Position numbers and translations under genes: made by a program
NCBI GenBank assembly: GCA_948567375.1
Contig: OX419755.1
Location: 18,171,001 to 18,235,000, forward strand
DNA: 64,000 nucleotides
Reading direction: 5' to 3'
DNA from: Lunularia cruciata
Lineage: Eukaryota; Streptophyta; Marchantiopsida; Lunulariales; Lunulariaceae
The notes under the pieces: generated by a model
The model's database searches: none
The model's input: only the letters and a program-made list of their open reading frames with translations
Told to the model about the DNA's origin: nothing
Shown here: one piece after another, positions 34,233 to 45,647 of the stretch
Layout: each line of letters opens with the position of its first letter
How positions within the stretch are numbered: the first letter of the stretch is position 1

Positions 34233-35351
34233 AGAGCAGTGGGTAAGGAAGAGTCTATCCTACTCATAAAGGAGTTTCATGAAGGTTTAGTATGTGGAGG
34301 ACACTTTGCAGGAAAGGTGACTGCTTTCAAGATTCTAGATGCAGGTTACCATTGGAGAGGGATTTTCAAGGATTGTCTTGATTATTGCAAAACTTGTCAT
34401 GTTTGTCAAGCTTTTGCTAGAAAGTCTACATCCACTCCACCACTTAGATCAATTCCATTGCTAGGACCCTTTGAGAAGTGGGGAATTGATTTTGTAGGAC
34501 CTCTCAATAGAACCCCAAGGAACAATCGGTACATTGTGGTAGTTACTGATTACCTTACCAAGTGGGTTGAGGCTAGACCATTGAGGGACAAGAATGAAGA
34601 TGAAGTGGGTAGATTTCTTTATGAACGCATTATCACTAGGTTTGGATGCCCTTTGGAGTTGGTTTCTGATAGAGGAGGAGAGTTTACAGGAAGCATTACT
34701 ACAGCCATGCTACGACATTTCTCTATCACACATAGAGTAACTACATCCTATAAGCCAAATTCCAATGGCTTGGCAGAGAGAACCAATCAGACCTTGTGCA
34801 TGATGTTGGCCAAAGATGCAGAAATGGAGGGGGCTAAACATCATTGGGACAAGAGGATTCATGCAGTTTTGTGGGAGTATAGGACAACCATGAAGACTTC
34901 CACTGGATATTCTCCATTCCAATTGGTGTATGGTATTGAGTCTACCTTACCTATTCACTTTGATCTTCCTACCTTCCAAAGCATTCATAGGAGATTGAAG
35001 AAAGCACAAGGAAGTGATGCAGAGAAGTCAAGGAAGGATCAACTCATGGAGTTGGAAGAGGCAAGAGCAGTTGCTATGGTTCGAGTGGAGCAAGCCCAAA
35101 GGAAACAAAAGGAGAGCTATGACAAGAGGCAAGGCAAGAAGAAGGTGGAGCCTTTCAAAGAAGGTGATTGGGTAATGTTGTTTGATTCCATTCGATTCAA
35201 GAGAGTACAAAAGAAGTTTTTGCCTAAGTACTTTGGACCTTTCATAGTAGAGAAGGTGTGGGGAAATTACACTTATGATCTCAAGGAGTTGGGAGGAAGA
35301 CACTTTGATAGGATTAACCATGATAAGTTGAAGATGTACCATAGAAGGTAG
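34233..35351 (+). pseudogene. Ga integrase, downstream of an in-frame TGA
   Basis: Same frame as the polyprotein. A zinc-binding region (CGGHFAGK; CKTCHVCQ) is followed by a complete DDE core: GIDFVGP, VSDRGGEF and NGLAERTNQ. The C-terminal part has VMLFDSIRFKRVQKKFLPKYFGPF and ends HRR at a TAG (35349-35351). There is no chromodomain. The domain itself shows no other damage. Confidence 0.88.
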
Positions 35352-35384
35352 AGAGACCTTCACTTTGAGGACAAAGTGAAAACT

Positions 35385-35399
35385 TAGTCCGGGGGTAAA
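35385..35399 (+). other. Ga polypurine tract
   Basis: AGTCCGGGGGTAAA immediately before the 3' LTR. Confidence 0.6.
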
Positions 35400-36089
35400 T
35401 GTAACACCCATTTGTGCATGTGTGTGGTATTGTGATATTTAGCTTGGTATTACAAGTACTTAAGAGATATTATTTATATAGAGATAAAGGATGGTTCTAT
35501 ATTAGTCATGGTTAGCTAAAGTTAGTCATAGCTAAGATAGATGGGACCTTACTTTAGAGGAAGTAGAAAAGATGAGCACCACTATTTTGGATTTTAGTGT
35601 GTTGACTTGGTATTATTCCTAGGTGTTTGGCTTTGGGGAAAGAGTTGAGAACTCTTGGGCCCGCAAGCCTTTTTGTTTTGGATTCTTCTTTAGTCCAAGG
35701 ATAGCCCATGTGAAGGAATCCTTGCTTTAGTGGTTGGGTCAAGATAAGACCACATGCTTAGGGGAATATGCCCATGTGAATGGATATTCCTTTCTACTTT
35801 TTGACTTTACTTGACTTTTAGTCTAGTAACTTGAGTTACTACGGTAATTAGTAACTTTGGTACATAACTATTTCACAAGTATATAAACAAGGAGTGAGGA
35901 GGTACTCATCATCCTTTCATTTGCAACTATCTCTCTCATTGAGTTCTCTAGTGAGCAATGTCTTGAGTCTTGGAGTGTTAGCCTTGGAGGAGTATGATGG
36001 AGTTGGGGTTCCTTGCCTTCTTAGTCCATGGTGCGCTACCATAATAGCCATCAGAGGTTCATCCTGAGTGAGAGACAGGCCGGCTCACA
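35400..36089 (+). repeat. Ga 3' LTR (690 bp)
   Basis: Same as 28261-28950. Followed by the GGAC target duplication. Confidence 0.92.
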
Positions 36090-36241
36090 GGACAGAGGCC
36101 GGCGAGCGTCACCTGGATTCTCTATGCTTGAGTGGGTATGGCTTGATTGTAATCAGTGCCTAATTGTTGGCAGTTTATAGAGTGACAAATCAAGTACTGA
36201 TCTAAGTTGAGTTGAGTTGAGAGTGGTAAGCAATCTGATTA
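36090..36241 (+). repeat. M2 A1 repeat, second part
   Basis: Completes the A unit after Ga and ends CTGATTA, followed by CATCAGAGAAG as in M1 and M3. Confidence 0.8.
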
Positions 36242-37451
36242 CATCAGAGAAGTGAAGTAAGGGGGAAATCGGGTGCATGAACTTTGAGTGTTGGTGGTAT
36301 CTCCAAGCTTGGTGGATCGTGGTAGCTCGATTCAAGTTCTGTGTTTCCCTAGTGTGCAGAAGCTCAATTGATTGATGCAGATTTGGCAGTTAGGCGGATG
36401 GTGTGCAGAAGTGTTGGCCTAATTTTGAGCAAAGAAGGAGCAATTTTTGAGCAGTGGTTGTGATTTTGAGCTCATGAGGTGAAGGTAGGACCAATTTGCT
36501 GCGAGTTGGGCTTAGAAAGTCAAATTGAAGGTGGAGTTGGGAAGCTCTTCTCATGAATTTTTGTTTGGCTAGATTTGGAGGAGTTTCGCAGATTTGGAGA
36601 AGTTTTGCCAATTTTGGAAGAGGTTCAAAGTGGCAACAAGAAAGGCCTCATTTGGCTGAATCTCGGCGTTTTGAGGCTTCAAGGCATAGGGCTGTGGGCT
36701 ATGAGAGGCTACAAAGGCCTAAAAGGGCCAACAAGCCAGCTTGCTGGCATGAGGCTAGCTAGTTTAGAGTAGATCTTGGTCATTGGTTGCAAAATCTGCC
36801 TTTCTTGCTAGATTGTGGGCAACAAGGTTTGAACCCTAGATCTCTTGTTCCTAGATTGGTGCTCTAGCCAATTGGTCCACCCTCACTTGTTGTCCTAGTG
36901 ATTGTGCCACTGTTATCTATACACATGTAGCTTTGGCTAGGAGAGGCAGTTTGATCTCATTCTTGGTAATCCTGGTAGCTTAGGACTTAGATACAAACTT
37001 CTCTTATGTCAAATGCCAAAAGGTGTTAGAGTCAGTCCCGTGTTGTGTTATGAGATGGAGGGTTTTTGTTTAGATTTCTTGTGATTGGATCCCCTCCATT
37101 CTCTACTTCTTGTTTGTGCACCACGTTTGTGTGAGGTGCCTTGACTTTTGAGCATTGGTGCTCTAGTGTGCTCTCGGTGGTGAGGCTGGAGTGATGACCA
37201 ATTAGACTACCTTTGTTTCTCTCCGGTGAGGCAGGAAGTGATGACCTGCAGACCGTGAGAGTGCGTGTTATGATGGTAGGTTATAGGTTGCACTTTCCCT
37301 CAGTGTAGTTATCTCGGTTAGAGTTACATTAGTGGGTGGTGCTTAGTTAGTATTGGCACTTGGTGGTGTTGGCACTTGGTGGGGTACTTGCAGTTGCGAC
37401 TTGCGGTTGCAATTGGTGGTTCGAGTTTGCTGTTGCAATTACTTGGTCACA
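36242..37451 (+). other. M2 untranslated leader
   Basis: Alignable to the M1 and M3 leaders, with no credible coding frame. The antisense tRNA-like segment lies inside it. Confidence 0.6.
36814..36883 (-). other. tRNA-like segment, antisense in the M2 leader
   Basis: Best preserved of the three. Reverse complement begins GGGTGGACCAATTGG, carries GGTTCAAACC (perfect B-box form) and ends TTGCCCA. On the plus strand TGGGCAACAAGGTTTGAA also has the form of a primer binding site. The D arm is about four bases short. Confidence 0.5.
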
Positions 37452-37751
37452 ACGGAGTTCTTTGGAGATTCCAAAGGAGTAAGCCCTACAGTACACAGTG
37501 GGTTTACTCGGTATCAGCCTATATCTCAAGTCCCAGTGAGGGAGGAGATTGACTTTGAGTTGGAGTTTGACACAGGAGCTTATTCAGTTGAGAGTGCACT
37601 TGGTGTGTCCGCACCGTTGTTGTGGGACATGGACAAGATTTATGGGGCCTCCAAAGGCCCTAGGCGTTACTCAAGTACAGCGGGTACCATTGAGTTGGAT
37701 GACTTCATCTAGGAGTTTGATAGTTGGTGTGATTTGCAGCAGATGTGGAAC
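37452..37751 (+). pseudogene. M2 Gag N-terminal part
   Basis: The frame begins at an ACG where M1 has ATG (37452). It encodes EFFGDSKGVSP, later VPVREEIDFELEFD and LLWDMDKIYGASKG, up to the T4 insertion at 37752. It continues at 41535. Confidence 0.75.
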
Positions 37752-38422
37752 TGTGACAACCCAACAAATATCACTTTTGCGGTAATCGGGTAAGTAAAGT
37801 TCGTTCCCGCAGAGATACGAGTCAGAAATGTCCAAATACAAAGTCAAACAGTAACATGTAGTTCTTCTTGGTTGCGTCTTTAATCTCTCAAGTAGAAACC
37901 ACACCCAGAAGAGAGTAACAAGCACTGACTCGCAGTCTTGTCACAAATTCACACTCCTTAATCACAACTCCATCAAATCTTTCCAAACAATCTTGATTTG
38001 TGATGATTCAGGCTCTCCCGAAAACGGCACTTCACTGCAAAACGACTTCACCTCAAAATTGTGTTCCACCCCTCCACTGAAGGCACAACTTCCTCGATCA
38101 AAATTGCTTCACATCAACTTCGCCCTGCACTCACAAATGCAGAATACTACCAACACTACAATTCCTCTCAAATCTGTCAAGGCATTGCTTCGATTGCACT
38201 TCACTCAAGATCAAACACACAAAACAAAGATCAAGGCTGTGGAATCCAACATCCAACAAGCACTCTGACTTGCACTTTGAATTTCTCCAAACATTCACAA
38301 ACACAATTACAAAGTTGATACTCGGAATCAAGCTCAAGCGACGAGCACTGCTTCACAACACTTCACTTTATCTATTCTCAGAAATAATGAGCACTGAACA
38401 ACAATTTCCTGCGAATGCCACT

Positions 38423-38430
38423 CTTAAATA
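38423..38430 (-). promoter_or_regulatory. TATA-like box of T4 (TATTTAAG)
   Basis: Same box and position as in T1, about 670 bp before the 3' end of the element. Confidence 0.45.
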
Positions 38431-38547
38431 GTGAACAAATCGACAGTTCTAACAACTATACCGTTTCTACAACAACTATTCTAACCTACAGATCCAAAAT
38501 GACAATGCACCTCTTCATATCTGCCCCTTCAAATCTCAAATCGGTTA

Positions 38548-40839
38548 CTAATCCGATCCGATGTCTACTTCTTCCTCGGCTTTCAAACCCGAACCGAAAG
38601 TAATCTTACTTCCTACTATTCTGTCCTCGGGTTTCACATCTCCTACATCTTCTACCAGATCCAACAATTCTCTTTCCTGATCTGAAATTGCACTAGTGGG
38701 TAATCTATCTAACTCCTCATCCTTCGATCTACTCTTCTCTAATGTCTCTGAGGGCAACTCCGAAGACATTTGGATCCCGATGTTATCTACTTCGGGTTTT
38801 GCTTTAATATCCTGCCGAAGCTTTTCTAACTCTATTCTCACTAAGTCTAATCTAATCGCAATATTGTCTTCTACTTCTAAGATCTTCCTATCTACACGAG
38901 TTCTCAATTTAATCAACAAGGCATTCAAATCTGTATCTTTTGCTTGTCTTCGCCTCGTTTCCTACACCAACAACTTCAACTCGTGCAGACGCGCTTCTTC
39001 AATTCAAACGCTGGCCTCTGTACTTAACATCGCGTTTACCCTGAGGACTATCTCCTGCAATGGCTCCAATCTTGTCTTCCTTTCTCGTTCCCGATCTGCA
39101 AGCCATTCTTCTCTGTACATCGCCAATTCTTCTTTGAATTCGGCCTTCACCGCTTCCTTCTCTTTCTCCTTTTGTGCAACCTTCTCTTCCTGATTAAGAA
39201 GTAAGTCTCCTAATCTCTCTTCTTCTCTATATCTTGTAGCCAACTCTCGCGGCCAGAGTTGCTTCTTCTCCTCCATACTCTCCATCACTCGATTGAGCTC
39301 TTGATCCTTTGATGCTACCCTTGCCATAGCATGGATGAGTTTGACTCTTGAATCAGCAAACTGCTGCTTCAAGATTTCATGCTCCGCTACCTGTCTCTCC
39401 CTTGCGATGTCACTCTTCCTTGCAAGATCTTCTTGATAACTCACTTCTCTCTTCAGGTCTTCGATTACCTGACTCCTCTCGACTGCTTCTGCTCGCAGTA
39501 CTTCTCTCTCTTCCTCTCCTCGGGTTATACTCTTCTTTAACTCCGAGTTTTCTTCTTCCAATCTTGATAAGACCTACAACACAGATTTTACCTCTGGACA
39601 AGTAGACTGCATCTCCTTCTTCTTCTTCTCCATCTTCACCAACAGCGGGCATACTACCATCTGCAGGTAATCTACTCCATTACTGATACCTTCGTCCTCC
39701 CGCGGAGTGGTCTCTCTTCTTTCTTTGTGTTCTCCCGATACTCGCCTTCTTCTCTGGAGTCTTCGTATCGGAATCGATGCCTCACTGCCCGAGCTTCCTT
39801 CTACCTCTTCCTTCACTCTACTCGGTCCCGCTTCACACTTCGCCTGACGTCTCGAGCAAATTCCTTGCTGTACTGCGATCTTCTTCTCCTCGCACACTGG
39901 TACTTCGTCTTCCAGCGCCGCATTGTCTTCGGTTTCTACCTCGGCTTGCATTTCTTCTTCATATTCTTCAACCGTTGGTACCGATGTCATCTCTCCTCCT
40001 TCCTCACTATCACTGCTCGTATCTCCACTTTGCAATGTCAGCTCAGGTTCCTCCTCACGGTCCGAGTCCTCCGTCTTAAGCTTGGCTTTGCCTTCTGAGT
40101 CTTCATCTTCCGACTCAATCACCACCATTCCTTGCCTCGGGTTATTTTTCTGCATTTTCCAAGGTTTCTTGTTTTCTTCGGCTTCTGCTTGCCGAGTTCT
40201 CTTCTTTGTTGGGGTACTTTCAACGACCTCCACGTTCTTCCTTGTCTTCACGTAGTAATCGTCTATGCTCCGGATTTGGAGAATGTATTGCTGCTCCTCC
40301 GCGTCGACTTCTCTTCTCAAATCAGGATGGAAATGAGACACCATTCGATTACGCTCCGCCACATTGAGCAGATTTAACCCGAGGTAAAAATGGGCTGCAA
40401 ATGGTACGATGTAGTGTGGAGGCGACTTATCCCGCAGATTCCACACCATCTGCCTCGTTCTTTCGTGAAAGCACCTTGCCCAATTTATCGGTTCTCCTGC
40501 AAATAACTTGTGAAAGAACACCGCTTGGTGTTTCATCACATAGGTAGTTCTTTCCGGCTTCAGGAGGGCCATTAGTGCACTCACAATTCCTCTCCTCACT
40601 GGGTCCTTATAGCTCTCAACTTTATACCCATTCTTTGTCCTCTTCGATGAGAAGGCATCTCTCACCTCCTGCGTTTCTTGGGCTATCTCTCCTTTCCCCA
40701 AGAACGTGGCTCCCTGCTCCGAGCCTGCCTCCTTCCGGAGTACGAGTCTCCAATCCGACTCTGTCCAACGAGCCGGATTTCCTCTCTTCCCTTCTTCCTC
40801 GGGACCATCGAGACATTTACTCTCGATGATTTCTGTCAT
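38548..40839 (-). pseudogene. T4 protein, 763 codons, three nonsense codons
   Basis: Conserved ATG at 40839 (MTEIIES). An in-frame upstream ATG at 41172 could add 111 basic residues, but this ATG is not kept in T1 or T3. Residues 1-220 look globular (GNPARWTESDWRLVL; EPINWARCFHERTRQMVW). An acidic, Ser-rich middle follows, then a coiled coil from about 425 (EEENSELKKSITRGEEE) to about 640, then an acidic end. Nonsense codons are at the equivalents of Q: TAG near 39571, TGA near 39001 and TAG near 38964. There is no frameshift over 2292 bp, so the frame was under selection until recently. No known function. Confidence 0.65.
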
Positions 40840-41534
40840 GAATCCTGGAAAACTTACGTTCCAGTTCCATGCCAGAAAAGTGATCCGAAGTCGGCTCAAG
40901 ACTTCAATCCTTGCTACTATATCTAATCTCCGAATTGCATGATTTCTCACTACAAATTTGGAGTTCTTCTTCCCTCCTCCCATCTCTTCTGCTTTCTTTT
41001 GGTCTCTCAATTTCTCTCTCTCGACTTCTCCCTTACGCACTAACACAAGTCCAACTCTATTTCCCTTTCCCCGATCACCTGCAAGACGACTCCTCAACGG
41101 CAAAGGAAAATTGCTTGACATTTCGTCGTTGCAGTTTCGATTTTTATAGAGTTGCACTTCTTCGTCTTCCATCGCTTCAAGTTTCTACCGAGAAATCACA
41201 CCTTCGGCATGCACCTGTCACTGTCATCCCACCTTTGCGCGTATGAGCCACCAATTTTGAAACGGCCCCTTCTTGAATTTCTCGCCCCAACGAAAGGTTG
41301 TTAGACTGTCTTTGCCTCGGGTTGAGCTCCCCCCAAGCCGAAGATAATTTACTTCGTATTGTATGCTGACACGGCATTTCAAAGTACTTCGCCTTATGAC
41401 CCGAAGTCACTTTACTTTGGGTTTCACCCCGAAGACAATTTTCTTTGTCTTCTTTGGCCATACAGGCGCAATCTGACTTCTCTATACACTTCTTCTCCTT
41501 TATTTTGGAAAAAACAAAAAATGTGGGCACCACA

Positions 41535-43850
41535 AGAACCCGACTTTGTTCACACCCTTCATGGCATGGAAGGGGTTGTTTCAGCATCTGGAGGGTCCGC
41601 CGATGGATGACTACCATGAGTTTAGGAGAGCTCATTTGGAGGAGATTGAGTTATGGAGACAGTATTGGTCTCCACACTATGTCTCCATCACTTCAGGCTT
41701 GGTGGCCAGGAGTAGATCGGTTGTACCTACGAGTTCTAGCTCGAGTAGTGTTGGTGGAGCTAGTGGAGGTGCACTAGCTAGAGATAGTGCTACTACGAGT
41801 GGAGGTACCACTGCAGGAGGTGGTGTGGTACCGGGGTTTAACCCCATGGTAGAGTTCTTCCTATGTTTGAGGTAAAACTACCAGGGAGTGCGGACTGACA
41901 AGCTGAGGAGCTTGCAAGATTTCCAGCGGAAGGCTAGAGAGAGCCTACATGAGGCAAACACTCGCATGAGGCGGCTGATCAGTTTCACTCAAGGAGTTAC
42001 TGAGGCCCAAGCAGTCCAGTTTTGGTATGAGATACTTGATAGGGAGTTGCGACGTAGAGTTTGTGATGCTACGTTGTTGCAGGCTACTTCGCCCACTTTG
42101 GCAGTAATCTTTGGATTGGTTGAGCGTATTGAGCTCAACATGGTGGGGGAGAGAGTGGTGACATCAAGATTTGGTAGAGAGACCTCATCCACGGCTGTGA
42201 CTTCTTCTAGAGTGCAGCAAAGTGCACCTCGCCCAGTTGGTTTTCAAGGACAGGGTGGACAGCCCAGATGCTATGGAGCGAGTGGAGGACCTATTGGAGT
42301 TAGATCCTTACCCTCATTTTTGGGTCAACAGCAGCCAGTGAGTGGTGGTGTTGCTTGTTGGACTTGTGGTGGACCTCACCTGACAAGCTGAGGAGTTTGC
42401 AAGAGTTCCAGCGTAGGGCTAGAGAGAGCCTACACAAGGCATACACTCGCATGAGGCGGCTGATCAGTTTCACTCAAGGAGTTACTGAGGCCCAGGCAGT
42501 CCAGTTTTGGTATGGGATACTGGATAGGGAGTTGCGACGTAGAGTTTGTGATGCTACGTTGTTGCAGGCTACTTCGCCCACTTTGGCAGTAGTCTTTGGT
42601 TTGGCTGAGCGTATTGAGCTCAACATGGTGGAGGAGAGAGTGATGACATCAAGATTTGGTAGGGAGACCTCATCCACGGCTGTGACTTCTTCTAGAGTGC
42701 AGTAGAGTGCACCACGCCCAGTTGGTTTTCAAGGACAGGGTGGACAGCCCAGATCCTATGGAGCGAGTGGAGGACCTAGTGGAGTTAGATCCTTACCCTT
42801 ATTTTTGGGTCAACAGCAGCCAGTGAGTGGTGATGTTGCTTGTTGGACTTGTGGTGGACCTCACCATAGGAGAGAGTGTACTTAGGGCAGCGGACTTGAT
42901 ACCTCTGGTGCATCACAGCCAGCATAGAGGTAATGTGAGCATTGCCACAGATTTGGTCACACTAGTGACCGGTGTTTTGACCTACACCCGGAGTTACGGA
43001 GTGGTAGGGCTGCTATGGCAGGTAGTAGAGGAGCTCCAATTCATGGAGGACAAGGTGGTAGAGGTGGTGGTAGAGGATCTACACCTAGTAGGGGTGCAGT
43101 ACCTGCCCTTACTTCTGACACAGCTATGGCTACTCGGATTGAGCAGTTGGAGCAGAGATTGGCTAGTATGGCTCTTGCTCAGAGGAGATCAGATTTGGGT
43201 GTTGAGGCTTCCACCTCATATGCTGGTGATAGAGATGCTTTGGACTTCATGTGCGGAGCAGCACAGGTGGATGCATTTGCAGCAGTGACTAGGAGTGCAG
43301 TACATGCTCTAGAGCCTAGAAGAGCATCAGTGGAGTTGGACCCACAAAGAGGAGAGGTTGGGAGATAGGTCAGACTTCCCCAGTCTTTCACGCTATCTGA
43401 GGCATTGCAGACCACATCCATGGTTCCTAGACGTCCCAGTGCAGGTGTGGTAGGTGGTGATGGAGTACATGATGGACTACCTACTAGTCAGCCACCTACT
43501 ACTACACAGACTGAGTCTAGCATGATGTTGGGGGTGGCTCAGCTGATTATGCGGCATCCTTTGTTTTCAACCAGTGACATGTTTACATTGGGGGTTGATC
43601 TAGCTCCAGTGTTCAGGTTGGCTGCCATGTTGTGTGAGAGTAGGGATGGTGCAGTTCCTACTACTAGAGCAGAGGGGTTGGTAGTGGAGCTGACTTGGTT
43701 GAGGAGCATGGGATCCGTTCAACAACTAGTGGTTTATGGCAGGCAGTAGCGGCTAGACTGGAGGAGTTGCTAGCTAGACCGGTCTTTGAGAGAGTGCGGT
43801 TTACTCCTGGTGTTGTCCTATTGGATAACCAGCGGGGGATTTTCCATTTG
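41535..43850 (+). pseudogene. M2 Gag, main part
   Basis: Resumes after T4 with FTPFMAWKGLFQHLEG. A Ser/Gly-rich linker and a capsid-like segment (RRLISFTQGVTEAQAVQFWY) follow, then the first knuckle CWTCGGPHHRREC (near 42842-42880), the second knuckle CEHCHRFGHTSDRC (near 42938-42980, damaged by one stop), and a Gly/Arg-rich stretch (GGQGGRGGGRG). Further on come RIEQLEQRLASM (short coiled coil) and PRRPSAGVVGGDGV. It is interrupted by a 485-bp tandem duplication and by stops, mostly CAG to TAG or TAA. Confidence 0.8.
41895..42864 (+). repeat. Tandem duplication of 485 bp in M2 gag
   Basis: Unit 41895-42379 is repeated at 42380-42864, both starting CTGACAAGCTGAGGAG. M3 has one unit. The length is not a multiple of three, so it shifts the frame. 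Confidence 0.85.
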
Positions 43851-44560
43851 GTGGGACCTTTCGAGAAGGTCTATACACCACAAAAAGTCTTGTTAGACTC
43901 TGGTGCATAGCCCCTTATGTTGGGGAAGGTTGCAGTTGTCGATCTGGAGTTACGAAAGACCGATGTGGAGAGGTGTCCATTTCAGATCCAAACATCTCTA
44001 GGTGGTGGTTCGACATAGTACATCACACATGGAGAGCTTGTTGTCCAGGTTTGGCCTGGTCATCCAACTGATAGCTCGGTGGTGAGAGCTCAAGCTATTG
44101 CGACGATAGCTGAGTCATATGATGTGCTAGTTGGGGGAGCAGTGTTATACCCCATGGGTTTCAGCATTGACTATTGGGAGGAGACAGCCTCTTATAGACC
44201 TGGTTGGCAGTCTGGTGAGGGACGGGTATGTTGCCTACCAATACGCTTCAGTAGTGGCAATCTTGGCTCACTACAATCCGGGACCATAGCAGCATCAATT
44301 TTAGCTTTCAGTGGTGCAGTTACTTGGCCTGGTGACTTGTTGGAAGGGAACGCCCATGCAAAGGATACTCCAGTACCAGAGAAGATCACTTGGCTTTGGA
44401 GTACAAGTGGGATTGTTCCATCCACCTTAGATGTTCCATTGTGAAGTTTAGAGGAGGCATTGCAGCAGCACGCAGATCAATTGGTGCAGCAGGCTTGGAG
44501 TGGAGCCTTTGTACCATCAGGAGATGAGTGTGAGGATGAGCCTTCGGAGGCAATTGCTTT
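43851..44560 (+). pseudogene. M2 aspartic protease region
   Basis: Active-site Asp-Ser-Gly at 43896-43904 (VLLDSGA), followed two codons on by a TAG (Gln in M1). A second TAG (near 44017) is shared with M3. Downstream YDVLVGGAVLYPMGF. An acidic linker (DECEDEP) leads into the methyltransferase. Confidence 0.75.
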
Positions 44561-45647
44561 GACACCTCTAGATACCACACTCATTGCTTGGCAGTTCCAG
44601 TAGAGGGGATATGTCTATTGGAGTTGTTTGGTGGGATTAGCACCGGACTAGTTGTGGTGTTACAGGCGGGTATACGAGTATAGAGGTACTTGTATGTAGA
44701 GAGGGATGAGACTGCTAGGCGAGTCTCTATACATCATGTGGCACACTTGGCCTATCGGTATCCGGAGTTATTACCGATGTCAACAGGCCCTACAAGGAGA
44801 CATTTCCTTACTGGGGGCGCATGACCTAGAGAGCCATGGGCCTATTCACTTGGTGATTTCTGGATGGCCATTTCAAGGACATACACGTGCTGGTAGAGGA
44901 TTGGGTCTTCAGGATCCTTGTTCTAGTGTGTTTTGGGAGATGTTATGGATAATATGACATCTCCAAGTTCATCAGTCTGTTTCTCTAGCTTACCTTTTGG
45001 AGAACGTTCCTTTGATAGGTGATTCTCGTACCAGAGTGGTGGCAAGTACACATCATGTCCATTCTTGGATGGGACCTATTGTATTGTTAGATGTAGCCAG
45101 AGTAGGATCACGGGCTCATCGTCTTCGTCTTTGGTGGACGAACCTCTTACCCGGAGAGGTTCTACAGTGTAGTAATGATGGGATTCAACGACTAGACCAC
45201 ATTCTTGTTGATGATATCTTGGATGTTGGGCGTCAGTCTCAGACAATGGTAGTGGCTGATAGGTCACCTATGGCAGTGGTGAACCTAGTTGGACAGCCTA
45301 GAGCTACATTTCCTACACTCATGAGTTTCCCAAGCTCTCATGCTTTTTGAGAGGGAGGACCGGGACTTGTTTGGGACTCACAGTTACAGCAGTTGGTGGA
45401 GCCCAATGCTGATGAGAGAGAGCGGGCGATGGGTTTTTGCACCGGTACTACCGCTGTTCCAGCAATGTCAGAAGCATCCAGGCGTGAGGTGTTAAGTCAG
45501 GCTATGGACCTAAACTATTTGACCTGGATTGTGAGCCGTGGCTTGGCAGAGCAGCGTAGGATGCGCTTGATAGGTATCACCACTTGGACACTTGTGAGCC
45601 TTGTGCCTATCAAGACGATTTGGGCACATGCTGGGGGCGAAGGACCG
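44561..45647 (+). pseudogene. M2 DNA methyltransferase domain, catalytic Cys lost
   Basis: Motif I LLELFGGISTGL (44615-44650), then YLYVERDETARRV, motif IV with WPFQ where M1 and M3 have WPCQ (TGT to TTT near 44870), motif VI ENVPLIGD near 45001, motif VIII VGSRAHRLRLWWTNL near 45094, VVNLVGQPRATF (motif IX region), ERERAMGF and the motif X region LSQAMDLNYLTWIV near 45500. Cys to Phe removes the nucleophile, so this copy cannot methylate DNA. It ends at the M3 insertion. Several stops are present. Confidence 0.82.

Larger units (their letters stand above)
28261..36089 (+). mobile_element. Ga: nearly intact Tat/Athila-like gypsy (7829 bp)
   Basis: Two 690-bp LTRs (28261-28950, 35400-36089) that look identical by eye, a tRNA-Asp-like primer site, a leader with an extra zinc-knuckle ORF, a Gag-Pol frame of about 1608 codons broken by one TGA, and a polypurine tract. 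There is no chromodomain. The RT reads FGDGYSGYNQI and FIDDF, as in the Tat/Athila branch. Identical LTRs mean a recent insertion. Its defect is a single nonsense codon (34230-34232), so it could be mobilised by proteins from an intact relative. Confidence 0.92.
37752..41534 (-). mobile_element. T4: full-length T-family element (3783 bp) in M2 gag
   Basis: In sense starts TGTGGTGCCCACATTTTTTG at 41534 and ends GTTGGGTTGTCACA at 37752. Flanked by GGAAC (37747-37751) and AGAAC (41535-41539); M3 reads GGAAC uninterrupted, so this is a 5-bp duplication with one change. It differs from T1 by one base in total length. Best-preserved copy. Confidence 0.88.
27960..45647 (+). mobile_element. M2: M-family copy split by Ga and T4, 3' end cut by M3
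   Basis: Starts TGTCATGCCATTTG at 27960. Ga (28261-36089) lies in the A1 repeat and T4 (37752-41534) in gag. Gag, protease and nearly the full methyltransferase follow. At 45647 the sequence passes directly into the start of M3, so M3 inserted into M2 near the end of the methyltransferase region. It has many stop codons and a tandem duplication in gag. The catalytic Cys of the methyltransferase is changed to Phe. Confidence 0.88.

Noticed and set aside
37752-41534. T elements as Ginger-type DNA transposons (TGT...ACA ends)
   Set aside because: No real terminal inverted repeat beyond TGTG, no transposase, and 5-bp rather than 4-bp duplications fit better. Not excluded.
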